Source of the DNA: an uncultured Pseudobutyrivibrio sp.
GTDB lineage: Bacteria > Bacillota > Clostridia > Lachnospirales > Lachnospiraceae
Assembly (NCBI GenBank): GCA_900546435.1
Contig: URCQ01000008.1
Location: forward strand, 20,064-84,063
DNA: 64,000 nt
Direction of reading: 5' to 3'
In this document: positions 52,210 to 61,418 of the stretch, piece after piece
Position numbering within the stretch: position 1 is the first letter of the stretch
How the letters are laid out: every line of letters starts with the position of its first letter
Translations under genes and position numbers: made by a program
Notes under the pieces: model-generated
Database searches by the model: none
What the model was told of the DNA's origin: nothing
The model's input: only the letters and a program-made list of their open reading frames with translations

Positions 52210-53520
52210 ATGTTAGGATTTCTTCAACTGCTGATTTTCCCAATGGAATTGTTGCTGGCGGTTACAATTTATGTGATTCCTCTGCGCATGCGCAGACAAG
52301 GTGTTTGGCGCTGCCTGCTGTCACTTGCGGCAATTTTTCTTATCGAGATGCTCTGGATGCATGTATATCCATGGGTGGCCGAGCATATGTACATCGTCAG
52401 GGATGGTGACATAGGCATACTTTTTCGGATATTATCGTCTTTCCTATTTTATTTTGTATTTTTGTTGGGGATACTTTTGGGTATCTGGTATTCGTTTGAC
52501 ATTTCTTTGAAAGAGGCGGTTCTTTGTGTGACTATGGGGTATGCAACGGAGCACATTGCCTATTGTATTCGTTTGCTCATTAATGGGGCGACAGATAGTC
52601 AGATTGCAGAAAGTCTGCATTTACTATATTTTTTGATTCATTTTGGTGTGTATCTGATTTTTTATTTCTTTTTTGCAAAAAAGATGGTACAGAAGCATCA
52701 TTACGAAACCGATGCGATGGCGTCTCTCTGGATGACTTTGGTGACGCTGTTTATCGTTTTATTGATGAGTCTTGCAGCAACCTTTTGGGGATTTACGGTC
52801 TTGCATGGCATTTATGGTCTGGTGTGCTGTCTGTTTGTGATGATCAACCAGCGGAATTATATGTCGAATTGGCATTTGCAAAAAGAGATGGCTGAACAAC
52901 AACAAATATTTGCCACGAACAAAGCACAATACGAAATGTCAAAAGAAAACATCGAACGTATCAATCGCAAATGTCACGACTTAAAACACCAGATTGCCGG
53001 ACTGCGCAATATCACAGATGCAGATGAGCGTTGTCAGATTGTGGATTCCATTGAAAAATCAGTGATGATTTATGATGCTATTTTGCATACAGGAAATCCT
53101 ATTTTAGATACTGTTTTAACAGAGAAAAGCCTGATTTGCCAGGAAAATGGGATTCGTATGCATGGAATCATTGATGGAAAACTGCTTTTTTTCATGGATG
53201 CCATTGATATCTATACGCTGTTTGGAAACGCACTTGACAATGCGATTGAGGCAAATCGAAAGGTGGAGAAAGAAAAGCGCTGCATCAGTATTCTGATTCA
53301 TGAAAAAGTAAATCTGATCTTTATACAGATCGAGAATCCATATACGGGAGCATTGCAGATGAAACATGGTCTGCCGCAGACAAGCAAGCAGGATAAGCAT
53401 GAGCATGGATTTGGCATGGAAAGTATTCAGACCATGGCAGAAAAGTATGGCGGATTTTTAAAACTGGAGACAGGTCAGGATATTTTTGTGTTACGTATTA
53501 CGATTCCGCAGAGCCGATGA
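52210..53520 (+). CDS. GHKL-type sensor histidine kinase (AgrC-like)
   Basis: A 436-residue membrane kinase. Six membrane helices fill residues about 1-215. A coiled-coil link leads to the phospho-acceptor H256 in NRKCHDLKHQIAGLRN, and the C-terminal ATPase domain of the GHKL type has NALDNAIEANRKVEKE and GFGMESIQTMAEKYGGFLKL. It pairs with the LytTR regulator just upstream (AAGGAGGAGC). The many-helix sensor matches kinases that read peptides or membrane signals. It could control the membrane GH3 gene 137 bases downstream, but that is only proximity. Confidence 0.92.
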   Translation: MLGFLQLLIFPMELLLAVTIYVIPLRMRRQGVWRCLLSLAAIFLIEMLWMHVYPWVAEHMYIVRDGDIGILFRILSSFLFYFVFLLGILLGIWYSFDISLKEAVLCVTMGYATEHIAYCIRLLINGATDSQIAESLHLLYFLIHFGVYLIFYFFFAKKMVQKHHYETDAMASLWMTLVTLFIVLLMSLAATFWGFTVLHGIYGLVCCLFVMINQRNYMSNWHLQKEMAEQQQIFATNKAQYEMSKENIERINRKCHDLKHQIAGLRNITDADERCQIVDSIEKSVMIYDAILHTGNPILDTVLTEKSLICQENGIRMHGIIDGKLLFFMDAIDIYTLFGNALDNAIEANRKVEKEKRCISILIHEKVNLIFIQIENPYTGALQMKHGLPQTSKQDKHEHGFGMESIQTMAEKYGGFLKLETGQDIFVLRITIPQSR

Positions 53521-53657
53521 ACCGATTACGACGCAAAAGTGACAAAACAGGACACAGTTTGTTCATAAATACAGAAGATATGCTAACCTCTTTTTTACAG
53601 AATGCCAAAATGCAAAGAATGAGCATGACGGCAGAAAGGTAAGAAGGAGGTTTTGTT

Positions 53658-56600
53658 ATGCGAAAAAGAGAAAAGAAGCAGTCAACAAGAAAAAGCAAGA
53701 TCATCAAAACAGTCATTTCTGTTCTGTTGATTGTTGTTATGGTTGCGGCAATTGTGGCAGCGAATACACTTTTGACGGAAAACAATCGTATGGTAAATGC
53801 CATGATGGGGGCGAATGACTCTGTGATTGACAACTCTGGCGTAGATACCAAGGGATTAGATTTGGACTACAATAAGAGTGATTATTCGAAAGACAAGATA
53901 GGAGAGGCTGAGGATGCACTGGCAGAGCAAATTGCGGATGAGGGAATTGTTTTGCTGAAAAATGAGGGAAATGCGCTTCCACTTTCCAAAGATACGCCAA
54001 TCAGTTTCTTTAGCAGAAATGCGGTGACAGTAGCAACGCATGCAGGAATACTGGGCTATGGCAGTGGAACATTAAAAGAAGATTTTGAAGCAGATGGGTA
54101 TACCGTAAATAAGACGCTTTGGAAGTTTTATGACAAGGGCGAGGGATCTTCTTATGGACTGGGCTCAGGATCTATCAGTTTTGGTAGAGAAGAAGACTTT
54201 GCCATCAATGAGTGTCCATTGGAAAAAATCACGGCAGACGACAAGGTGGTAGACAGCCTTTCCGGTACGACCGCAGTCTATGTTTTAAAGAGAGTGGCTG
54301 GTGAAGGACGTGATATGCCGCGTTCTATGTATAATCATACAGACAAGGCAGAGGATCAGACGAAGTCTTATCTGGAGCCGGATTCCGTAGAGTTGGAGAT
54401 CTTATCTTACTTAAATGATAACTTCGACAATGTCGTATTGGTTGTCAATTCCAATGCTGCTTTAGAGTTGGATTGGGTGAAAGATTATGCCAATATCAAA
54501 TCGGTTGTTTTGGCACCAAGTGGTCTTTCTTCTTTGCCAAAGATTTTAAGTGGAGAAGTAAATCCGTCCGGTAGAACGGTAGATACATTTGCGGCAGATG
54601 CGTTGGCATCTCCGGCTGCACAGAACTTTGGCGATTATCAATATTATGATGAAAATGGCGATGCAACCAAATATAACTATGTAAGTTATGAAGAAGGTGT
54701 CTATGTTGGTTATCGTTATTATGAGACACGTTATGAAGATGTGGTATTAGGACAGGGCAATGCGGGAGATTATGACTATGCTTCTGAAGTGTGCTATCCA
54801 TTGGGTTATGGACTTTCTTACACGACGTTCTCTTGGAGCGCACCACAGATCACATGGAAAGATGGCAGCGCAACCGCTACCGTGGAAGTGACCAATACAG
54901 GATCTGTAGCTGGAAAAGATGTCGTAGAACTTTACGCACAAAGCCCATATACCGATTATGACAAGGAAAATGGTGTGGAGAAGCCGTCCGTAGAACTTTT
55001 GGCATACGCAAAGACATCTGTCTTAGAGCCGGGAGCATCGGAGATTGTTACCATGACCTTTGATGAAGAGCAGTTCAAGGCATATGATGCCAATGGGGCA
55101 AAGACTTATATCTTAGATGCAGGCACATACTACATTACTGCTGCAAAAGATGCACATGAAGCCATCAACAATATTTTGACAGCAAAGGGAAAGACAACCG
55201 CAGATGGCATGACAGCAGCAGGGGATGCTGCTATGGTAACTACTTATGAGCCAAAGAATGCAGACACCGATTTGACAACCTATGCTAAGGATACCTACAG
55301 TGGTGCAGAGATTACCAACCAATTGGATGATGCCAAAGGCGATGTGGCCTATCTGACCAGAAATGACTGGATGGGTACTTTTCCAACCCATGATGGGGAA
55401 CCGACCGATGAGATCAGTACCTGGGGCAATGAGATCAATGGCAGTGACAAAGACGGCAATCCTGCATCTTATGTCTACAGCAAGACCATTGACGCAGATG
55501 GCTTAAAGGCATTAGATTCCTTTGATTCCGGTTCGCCGGTTGATGCATCCAAATTTGATGATGAGATTGTTTATGGAAAGAAAAATGATCTTACTTTGAT
55601 CCAGATGCGTGGACTTGATTTTGATGATCCGCAGTGGTATGACCTTTTAGATGAATTGACATATGAAGATTACTACAATACGATTGCACTTTCCGGATAT
55701 GGTATAGAATATATTGATTCTATTGATATGCCATTCTGCACGGATGCGGATACGGCAAACGGCTTGATTTATGGCGGAACCGGAAAATATTATCCAAACT
55801 CTATGACATTGGCACAGACCTGGAATCAGGATCTGGCAAAAGAGATGGGAACCATGATTGGTAATGAAGCGATCATCGGTGGAATGGACGGCTGGTACGC
55901 ACCATCTATGAATATCCATCGTACACCTTTCTCAGGACGTAATGGAGAATACTATTCCGAGGACCCATATCTCTCCGGAGCTGTAGCTTCTAATCAGGTT
56001 TATGGCGCTGCAACCAAAGGCGTTTATGCATATATCAAGCATTTTGCCTTTAATGATCAGGAAGATCACCGAGGCGACTGTGACGGACAGTACGGACTTG
56101 CAACATGGCTCAATGAGCAGTCTGCAAGAGAAATTTATCTCAAGCCATTTGAAATGTGCATGAAACTGGGAGATGTGACATTAAATTATCTGGAGCAAAA
56201 GAGTGACGGCACTTATGAAAATGCAACAAGACAGATCCGGGCGTGTCAGGCGGTTATGACAGCGTTTAACCGTATCGGTTATACCTGGACTGGTGGAAGT
56301 TATCCTCTTTTAACAGGAATTGCAAGAAATGAGTGGGCGTTCCAGGGGATGATGATTACAGACAATGCAAACACAGGTGTATTTATGGATGGATACCAGA
56401 TGATTGAAGCAGGGGGAGACCTGAAGCTGACTTATCTGGCAGATTCTGCAAGGTTTGATTTTGATAAAAACGACGTGGCAACCTATCATTATGCAAGAGA
56501 AGCGATGCATCGTATCCTTTATACGGTGGCTAATTCTAAGGCAATGCTTGGTGCGATGCCGGGAACAGATTTTGTCGATGAACCTTCTGATACAGAAAAA

Positions 56601-56702
56601 ATCACAATGGGTGTTGATGTTGTGTGCGGCATTCTGATTGTGCTTCTTGTGGTTACAACCGTATTACGTTTTGTTCCAAAGAAGAAAAAAGAGAATAAAT
56701 AA
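53658..56702 (+). CDS. Membrane-anchored GH3 glycosidase with reversed domain order
   Basis: A 1014-residue protein. A basic N-terminus and one membrane helix (ISVLLIVVMVAAIVAAN, about 25-42) anchor it. The GH3 C-terminal-type domain comes first (about 80-330: LAEQIADEGIVLLKNEGNAL). A fibronectin-like domain is next (about 395-500: ATVEVTNTGSVAGKDVVELY). The (alpha/beta)8 domain that is normally N-terminal comes last (about 630-960: STALA-like text is replaced by TADTANGLIYGGTGKYYPNS; MNIHRTPFSGRNGEYYSEDP; YIKHFAFNDQEDHR). The nucleophile is D902 in GMMITDNANTG. A second membrane helix (VVCGILIVLLVVTTVLRFV) ends it before KKKKENK. Reversed-order GH3 enzymes are known in Ruminococcus albus and Butyrivibrio; two anchors are unusual. 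Confidence 0.9.
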   Translation: MRKREKKQSTRKSKIIKTVISVLLIVVMVAAIVAANTLLTENNRMVNAMMGANDSVIDNSGVDTKGLDLDYNKSDYSKDKIGEAEDALAEQIADEGIVLLKNEGNALPLSKDTPISFFSRNAVTVATHAGILGYGSGTLKEDFEADGYTVNKTLWKFYDKGEGSSYGLGSGSISFGREEDFAINECPLEKITADDKVVDSLSGTTAVYVLKRVAGEGRDMPRSMYNHTDKAEDQTKSYLEPDSVELEILSYLNDNFDNVVLVVNSNAALELDWVKDYANIKSVVLAPSGLSSLPKILSGEVNPSGRTVDTFAADALASPAAQNFGDYQYYDENGDATKYNYVSYEEGVYVGYRYYETRYEDVVLGQGNAGDYDYASEVCYPLGYGLSYTTFSWSAPQITWKDGSATATVEVTNTGSVAGKDVVELYAQSPYTDYDKENGVEKPSVELLAYAKTSVLEPGASEIVTMTFDEEQFKAYDANGAKTYILDAGTYYITAAKDAHEAINNILTAKGKTTADGMTAAGDAAMVTTYEPKNADTDLTTYAKDTYSGAEITNQLDDAKGDVAYLTRNDWMGTFPTHDGEPTDEISTWGNEINGSDKDGNPASYVYSKTIDADGLKALDSFDSGSPVDASKFDDEIVYGKKNDLTLIQMRGLDFDDPQWYDLLDELTYEDYYNTIALSGYGIEYIDSIDMPFCTDADTANGLIYGGTGKYYPNSMTLAQTWNQDLAKEMGTMIGNEAIIGGMDGWYAPSMNIHRTPFSGRNGEYYSEDPYLSGAVASNQVYGAATKGVYAYIKHFAFNDQEDHRGDCDGQYGLATWLNEQSAREIYLKPFEMCMKLGDVTLNYLEQKSDGTYENATRQIRACQAVMTAFNRIGYTWTGGSYPLLTGIARNEWAFQGMMITDNANTGVFMDGYQMIEAGGDLKLTYLADSARFDFDKNDVATYHYAREAMHRILYTVANSKAMLGAMPGTDFVDEPSDTEKITMGVDVVCGILIVLLVVTTVLRFVPKKKKENK

Positions 56703-56718
56703 ACATAATGAAAAACGG

Positions 56719-56758
56719 GCGGAGATCTCATCAATCATGGTATCTCTGCTTGTTTTTT
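56719..56758 (+). terminator. Intrinsic terminator after the GH3 gene
   Basis: GCGGAGAT pairs with ATCTCTGC (one G-U pair), 15-base loop, followed by TTGTTTTTTTT. The T tail contains the -35 of the next promoter. Confidence 0.8.
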
Positions 56759-56778
56759 TTCTACGGAAACTATATAAT
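56750..56778 (+). promoter_or_regulatory. Sigma-A promoter of the second chemoreceptor gene
   Basis: TTGTTT (56750-56755), 17 bases, TATAAT (56773-56778), 42 bases before the ATG. Confidence 0.65.
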
Positions 56779-56819
56779 GAGGACAGTGATAAAATACATG
56801 GTAAGAAGGGGCTTTTACT

Positions 56820-58658
56820 ATGAAAAAGAAGCAAAAGGTAGTACCGAATCAAGAGGAACAAAAGAAAATCAAAGCGGAGAAGATGAAAAAAACTAGAAAA
56901 CCGAAGCAGAATAAGGCTGTGAAGAAACCGGGAAAGTTACATAAAACAAGTATCGGAATCAAGATTTACAGTAGTATGGGAATTATGGGGCTTGCTTTTT
57001 TGATTGTTGTATTTGCTAATATATCAATTCTTGGCACGATAGAAGTGCGTAATGATAAATTGGTAAATACCTATATTCAGCTGGAAAGATATAAGAGTCT
57101 GACATCTGAAGCCTATCAGCAGACGGCGAAGTATGCAGAATCCAGTGTAAACCGTCCGAAAGAAATAAATTTCACTGGTTTGGAGTCTTCCATTGAAGGC
57201 GTTCGCTCAAATATGGCGCTTACACAGGAATATGCCGAAAAGACACAGGATAAGAATCTGATCAATGGTGTAGAGTCGTGGAATATCAAGATGGAAGTCT
57301 TTTTGGGATCTACAGAACAGATTTTACAACGATGTCGCAAGGGTGATATGGCAGGAGCAACACATACGTTATCTGCCTTGGGAAGTTCCTATTCTTATGT
57401 AAAGATGGCACAGGATGGATTTGAAACTGTGTTTAATGCACAGTTATCGAAAGTGGAAAAGGCAAATACGGAAGCAATCAGCCGTATTCGACAGATCAAT
57501 TATATCTGCTCGGGATTGGTAGTTCTTGTTATTATCAGTATGATTTTGGTGGTATATCGTACGATTGTGCGTCCTACAAAGAAATCGGGAGAACAGATTC
57601 GCCAGATTTCTGATAAGATTTCAAAAAATGAAGGTGATTTGACAGAGCGTATTGCTATTCGCTATGGCGATGAAGTGGGACAGATGGCAATGGGAGTCAA
57701 TGGATTCCTAGATCAGTTGCAGAATGTCGTGCAAAGTTTAAAAGTGGAAGCGGACAAGATGACGGCATCGGCACAGGAAGTACTGGATTCCGTAGATTCT
57801 TCCACAGAGAATGCAGATCATGTCTCAGCGGCTATGCAGCAGATGGCAGCCAGCATGGAAGAAATCGCAGCAACACTGAGCGCAATGACAACAGGAAGTG
57901 AAGCAATTTTACAAGAAGTGCAGAATATGGTGACAAGTGCTGATGAAGGTGTAGAACTTGTGCAGGAAATTAAAGAACGTGCACAGATGCTTCATGAGGA
58001 GACGATTTCTGATAAGCAGGAGACAAGCGGTCGTGTAGTAGAGATCCGCGATATGGTGGAAGATGCAGTAGAAGAGAGCCGCAGTGCAGAGAAGATTTCG
58101 GAATTGACAGGCGATATCTTAGATATTGCAAGTCAGACGAATTTGTTGGCACTGAATGCTTCTATTGAAGCGGCAAGAGCAGGAGAAGCAGGTAAAGGAT
58201 TTGCTGTTGTGGCAGATGAAATCCGTCAATTGGCAGATAACAGCCGCGAGACAGCAAATAATATCCAGGATATCAGTAAACTGGTTATTGATTCTGTAGA
58301 AAAATTGGCTTCTCTTTCACAGAACATGCTTGCATTTATTGACCAAAAGGTTATGCAGGATTATGATGGCTTTGTTACGGTAGTGGAACAGTATGAGACA
58401 GATGCAGACAGTATCAACAAAGTGCTGAGTGAGTTCGCAACAAAGATTGATGAGATCCGCAATACCGTTCAGGATATGAATCATGGTATCAATGATATCT
58501 CTACAGCTATCGATGAAAATGCGCAGGATGTAACAGGAGTTGCACAGAGTGCAGTATCACTGGTAGAAGCAATGACAAAGATTCACCAGGAGACAGAAAA
58601 CAATCAGGCGATTTCACAGGAATTGAATGCACAGGTAAATCGCTTTAAGAGAGTATAA
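56820..58658 (+). CDS. Methyl-accepting chemotaxis protein with HAMP domain
   Basis: A 612-residue chemoreceptor. The first 45 residues are very basic and likely cytoplasmic. A membrane helix (about 52-72), a helical outer sensor (about 75-225, resembling four-helix-bundle sensors), a second helix (about 227-247), HAMP (about 248-305, with VRPTKKSGEQIRQISDKISK) and the signalling coiled coil follow. The tip is DIASQTNLLALNASIEAARA then GEAGKGFAVVADEIRQLADN. It contacts CheA/CheW elsewhere in the genome. The stop overlaps the truA start by one base. Confidence 0.95.
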   Translation: MKKKQKVVPNQEEQKKIKAEKMKKTRKPKQNKAVKKPGKLHKTSIGIKIYSSMGIMGLAFLIVVFANISILGTIEVRNDKLVNTYIQLERYKSLTSEAYQQTAKYAESSVNRPKEINFTGLESSIEGVRSNMALTQEYAEKTQDKNLINGVESWNIKMEVFLGSTEQILQRCRKGDMAGATHTLSALGSSYSYVKMAQDGFETVFNAQLSKVEKANTEAISRIRQINYICSGLVVLVIISMILVVYRTIVRPTKKSGEQIRQISDKISKNEGDLTERIAIRYGDEVGQMAMGVNGFLDQLQNVVQSLKVEADKMTASAQEVLDSVDSSTENADHVSAAMQQMAASMEEIAATLSAMTTGSEAILQEVQNMVTSADEGVELVQEIKERAQMLHEETISDKQETSGRVVEIRDMVEDAVEESRSAEKISELTGDILDIASQTNLLALNASIEAARAGEAGKGFAVVADEIRQLADNSRETANNIQDISKLVIDSVEKLASLSQNMLAFIDQKVMQDYDGFVTVVEQYETDADSINKVLSEFATKIDEIRNTVQDMNHGINDISTAIDENAQDVTGVAQSAVSLVEAMTKIHQETENNQAISQELNAQVNRFKRV

Positions 58659-59398
58659 TGGAAAAAAATTACAAACTAAAAATAAGTTATGATGGTACGC
58701 GGTATTATGGCTGGGAACACCAGCCGGATCGCGAGACCATTCAAGGCAAATTAGAAACCGTTCTGGCAAGAATGGTGGATAAGGATATGGTAGATGTGAT
58801 TGGCGCGGGTCGTACAGATGCAGGAGTACATGCCCGCGCCATGATTGCAAATGTGAAGCTGGAGACCCCTTTATCTGTAGAGGAGATTCGTGATTATATG
58901 AATCGGTATCTTCCGGATGATATAGCGGTGTTAGAAGTTCGTGAGGCATCCGAGCGTTTTCATGCCAGATATAAAGCAGTTGGGAAAACGTATCGTTACA
59001 CGTGTTTTGATGGCCCCGTAAAACCGGTCTTTGATCGTAAATATTATACAGCACTCGATCAGGAGCTGGATGTAGAAGCGATGCAGAAAGCAGCTATATA
59101 TCTGGAAGGAAAACATGATTATAAGAGTTTTTGTGGGAACAGCCGAATGAAAAAATCAACGGTGCGTATCGTAGATACGATTCAGATTCAAAGACGGAAG
59201 GGCTATGTATATCTCACGTTTCACGGCACAGGATTTTTACAAAATATGGTCCGCATTATGGCGGGAACTCTGATTGAAGTGGGGCTTGGCCGCATGCAGG
59301 CAGAAGAAGTGCAGGATATTTTGGAAGCATGTGATCGAAAAGTAGCAGGACCGACAGCACCGGCAAAAGGGCTTTGTCTGATACAGGTGGACTACTAA
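58658..59398 (+). CDS. truA: tRNA pseudouridine(38-40) synthase TruA
   Basis: A 246-residue enzyme with catalytic D54 in GAGRTDAGVHARAMIANV, and the family segments YDGTRYYGWEHQPDRETIQG, FHARYKAVGKTYRY and FHGTGFLQNMVRIMAGTLIE. It converts uridines 38-40 of the tRNA anticodon arm to pseudouridine. Its ATG overlaps the stop of the chemoreceptor gene, so it is translated by coupling, an odd pairing of housekeeping and chemotaxis genes. Length is normal and a strong terminator follows. Confidence 0.96.
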   Translation: MEKNYKLKISYDGTRYYGWEHQPDRETIQGKLETVLARMVDKDMVDVIGAGRTDAGVHARAMIANVKLETPLSVEEIRDYMNRYLPDDIAVLEVREASERFHARYKAVGKTYRYTCFDGPVKPVFDRKYYTALDQELDVEAMQKAAIYLEGKHDYKSFCGNSRMKKSTVRIVDTIQIQRRKGYVYLTFHGTGFLQNMVRIMAGTLIEVGLGRMQAEEVQDILEACDRKVAGPTAPAKGLCLIQVDY

Positions 59399-59463
59399 GG
59401 GGAGATGCACGAAATAAAACAAAAACGACATCAGGCAGAAAAGTCTGACGGAAAATGAAGGAT

Positions 59464-59495
59464 GAGTGAGGGTTTTAAATCCTCACTCTTTTTTT
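59464..59495 (+). terminator. Strong intrinsic terminator after truA
   Basis: GAGTGAGG pairs perfectly with CCTCACTC over a nine-base loop, then seven T. Confidence 0.92.
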
Positions 59496-59625
59496 ATGGT
59501 GACGAAGAAAACACATCGGACCTGCTCGAATGTATTTGACGACCGATAATCAGCTGATAGCTGTATGAAATTTCTAAAACTATGTATAATATACAAAAAA
59601 TAAAAACGAAATTTGGTGATTATTT

Positions 59626-59716
59626 ATGACGGAAAGTGATTGAAAATGACGGAAAGTGATTGTATAATACAATCATCAAATGAATGGTTTTGAACGAAAA
59701 TGAATGGAAGTGATTA
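59626..59716 (+). repeat. Operator-like direct repeats at the fructose operon promoter
   Basis: ATGACGGAAAGTGATTG occurs at 59626-59642 and again exactly at 59646-59662, a 20-base period (two helical turns). A third, weaker copy (ATGAATGGAAGTGATTA) is at 59700-59716 and contains the regulator's ribosome site. The second copy fills the gap between the -35 and -10 of the promoter, the usual place for a DeoR-type repressor. The rest of 59399-59717 holds the truA terminator and AT-rich sequence with another partial match (TGACGGAAAATGAAG at 59446). Confidence 0.75.
59640..59668 (+). promoter_or_regulatory. Sigma-A promoter of the fructose operon
   Basis: TTGAAA (59640-59645), 17 bases, TATAAT (59663-59668). 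The spacer is exactly one operator repeat, so repressor binding would block polymerase. Confidence 0.8.
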
Positions 59717-59717
59717 T

Positions 59718-60467
59718 ATGCTTACAGAAGAAAGATTTGCGAGAATATTGAACATACTAGAGGAACATGGTTCTGTGACGGTTACGGAATTGATGGAACA
59801 GCTACATGCTTCAGAATCGACGATTCGACGAGATCTGAATACATTGGATGCCAGGGGACAACTACTTAAGGTGCACGGGGGAGCGATGCAAAAAGATGCG
59901 TCGTCTTACCGTACGCAGGATGATGACATTTTGCTTCGAAAAGAACTGAATGTCGAACAGAAAGTGGCGATTGCCCGCTATGCTGCGCAGTTGATCACGG
60001 ATCGTGATGTGGTTTATCTGGATGCCGGTACGACGACAGAGTTGATGATTGATGCACAGATGAATAGAAATGCATTGTATATTACCAATGCAATCGGTCA
60101 TGCAAGGAAATTATCAGCGCTTGGATGCACCGTTTATTTACTAGGCGGTGAGTTTAAGGGAACGACCGATGCAATTGTTGGAGAGGAAGCAGTTCTTTCT
60201 ATTGCAAAATATAACTTTACAAAAGGATTTTTTGGAACCAATGGCGTGACAAAAGAGCAGGGATTTACGACACCAGAAGTAAAGGAGGCTTTGATTAAAC
60301 GAAGAGCCATGGAACAGACAAAGGAAGCTTATGTTTTGGCAGATGCCAGTAAGTTTGGCGAGATTTCGACTGTGACATTTGGCGCGTTTACAGATGCAAC
60401 CATTCTGACAAATCAAATAAAGCAGGAGTATAGAGGTTTTTCAAATATCAAGGAGGTGGAAGAATGA
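59718..60467 (+). CDS. fruR: DeoR-family transcriptional regulator of the fructose operon
   Basis: A 249-residue regulator. The N-terminal DeoR helix-turn-helix reads MLTEERFARILNILEEHGSV followed by TVTELMEQLHASESTIRRDL, and the C-terminal sugar-phosphate-sensing domain has YLDAGTTTELMID, GGEFKGTTDAIVGEEAV and FFGTNGVTKEQGFTTPEVKE. An ATG at 59700 is in frame, but GGAAG lies seven bases before the ATG at 59718, so the latter is preferred. The stop overlaps the fruK start (ATGA). In this family the effector is usually fructose-1-phosphate, the product of the PTS encoded downstream. Confidence 0.9.
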   Translation: MLTEERFARILNILEEHGSVTVTELMEQLHASESTIRRDLNTLDARGQLLKVHGGAMQKDASSYRTQDDDILLRKELNVEQKVAIARYAAQLITDRDVVYLDAGTTTELMIDAQMNRNALYITNAIGHARKLSALGCTVYLLGGEFKGTTDAIVGEEAVLSIAKYNFTKGFFGTNGVTKEQGFTTPEVKEALIKRRAMEQTKEAYVLADASKFGEISTVTFGAFTDATILTNQIKQEYRGFSNIKEVEE

Positions 60468-61372
60468 TCTATACAGTAACATTTAACCCTTCGCTGGATT
60501 ATATCGTATCCGTAGATGATTTTACATTAGGGCGTGTGAACCGGACAAAAACGGAAATTATTTACCCTGGAGGAAAGGGTATCAATGTTTCCATGGTGCT
60601 GAAGAATCTGGGGCATGACAGTCATGCGCTTGGTTTCGTGGCAGGCTTTACAGGACAGGAAATTGTGCGGCTATTAGATGAATGGGGCGTGCAGTCTGAT
60701 TTTATTCGTGTAGAGGAAGGGATTTCCCGGATCAATGTAAAGCTCCGTTCCAACGAGGAATCGGAGATCAACGGACAAGGTCCTGCGATTGCAAAAGAGC
60801 ATATAAAACAATTGTACCAGCAGTTGGATCATCTAAAAGATGGGGATGTGCTGGTGCTAGCTGGAAGCATTCCGGATGTGATGCCGGATGATATTTATAT
60901 GGATATCATGAAACATTTGTCAACAAAGAAAATACACATCATTGTGGATGCAACGAGAGATCTTCTAGTCAATGTTTTGCCATATCATCCATTCCTAATT
61001 AAGCCAAACAATCACGAATTAGGCGAGATTTTTGGAGTGGAATTAAAGGAAAAAGGCGATGTATTCATTTATGCAGCTAAGTTGCAGGAACGTGGTGCGC
61101 GAAACGTACTCGTATCTATGGCTGGTGATGGAGCTGTTCTTTTGACAGAGGATGGACAGAGATTTGAAAGTATGCCACCGAAGGGAAAAGTAGTCAATTC
61201 GGTTGGCGCAGGGGATTCTATGGTAGCAGGATTCCTCGCTGGATATATGGAACAACATGATTACGCAAAAGCATTTTACACGGGACTGTGTGCGGGAAGC
61301 GCATCCGCATTTTCAGAGGAACTGGCAACCAGTGACGAAGTCCATGCTTTGTTGCATAGTATCGGCAGATAA
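60464..61372 (+). CDS. fruK: 1-phosphofructokinase
   Basis: A 302-residue PfkB-family kinase: MIYTVTFNPSLDYIVSVDDF start, YPGGKGINVSMVLKNLG substrate motif, and the catalytic D251 in VVNSVGAGDSMVAGFLAGYM. It phosphorylates fructose-1-phosphate to fructose-1,6-bisphosphate. Its first codon overlaps the regulator's stop in an ATGA, and the PTS gene begins 46 bases later. The regulator-kinase-transporter order is the standard fru operon of Firmicutes. A tagatose-6-phosphate kinase is the nearest alternative but the context favours FruK. Confidence 0.94.
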   Translation: MIYTVTFNPSLDYIVSVDDFTLGRVNRTKTEIIYPGGKGINVSMVLKNLGHDSHALGFVAGFTGQEIVRLLDEWGVQSDFIRVEEGISRINVKLRSNEESEINGQGPAIAKEHIKQLYQQLDHLKDGDVLVLAGSIPDVMPDDIYMDIMKHLSTKKIHIIVDATRDLLVNVLPYHPFLIKPNNHELGEIFGVELKEKGDVFIYAAKLQERGARNVLVSMAGDGAVLLTEDGQRFESMPPKGKVVNSVGAGDSMVAGFLAGYMEQHDYAKAFYTGLCAGSASAFSEELATSDEVHALLHSIGR

Positions 61373-61418
61373 TGCCTTACGCATTGTTTTGTAGGAAAGG
61401 GAAAAGGAGGAATCACAC

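Noticed and set aside
53550..53610. LytTR-type direct repeats (ACAGTTTGT, ACAGAAGAT, ACAGAATGC) before the GH3 gene
   Set aside because: Spacings of 17 and 23 bases do not fit the usual 21-base period and the matches are weak, so they are not listed as a site.
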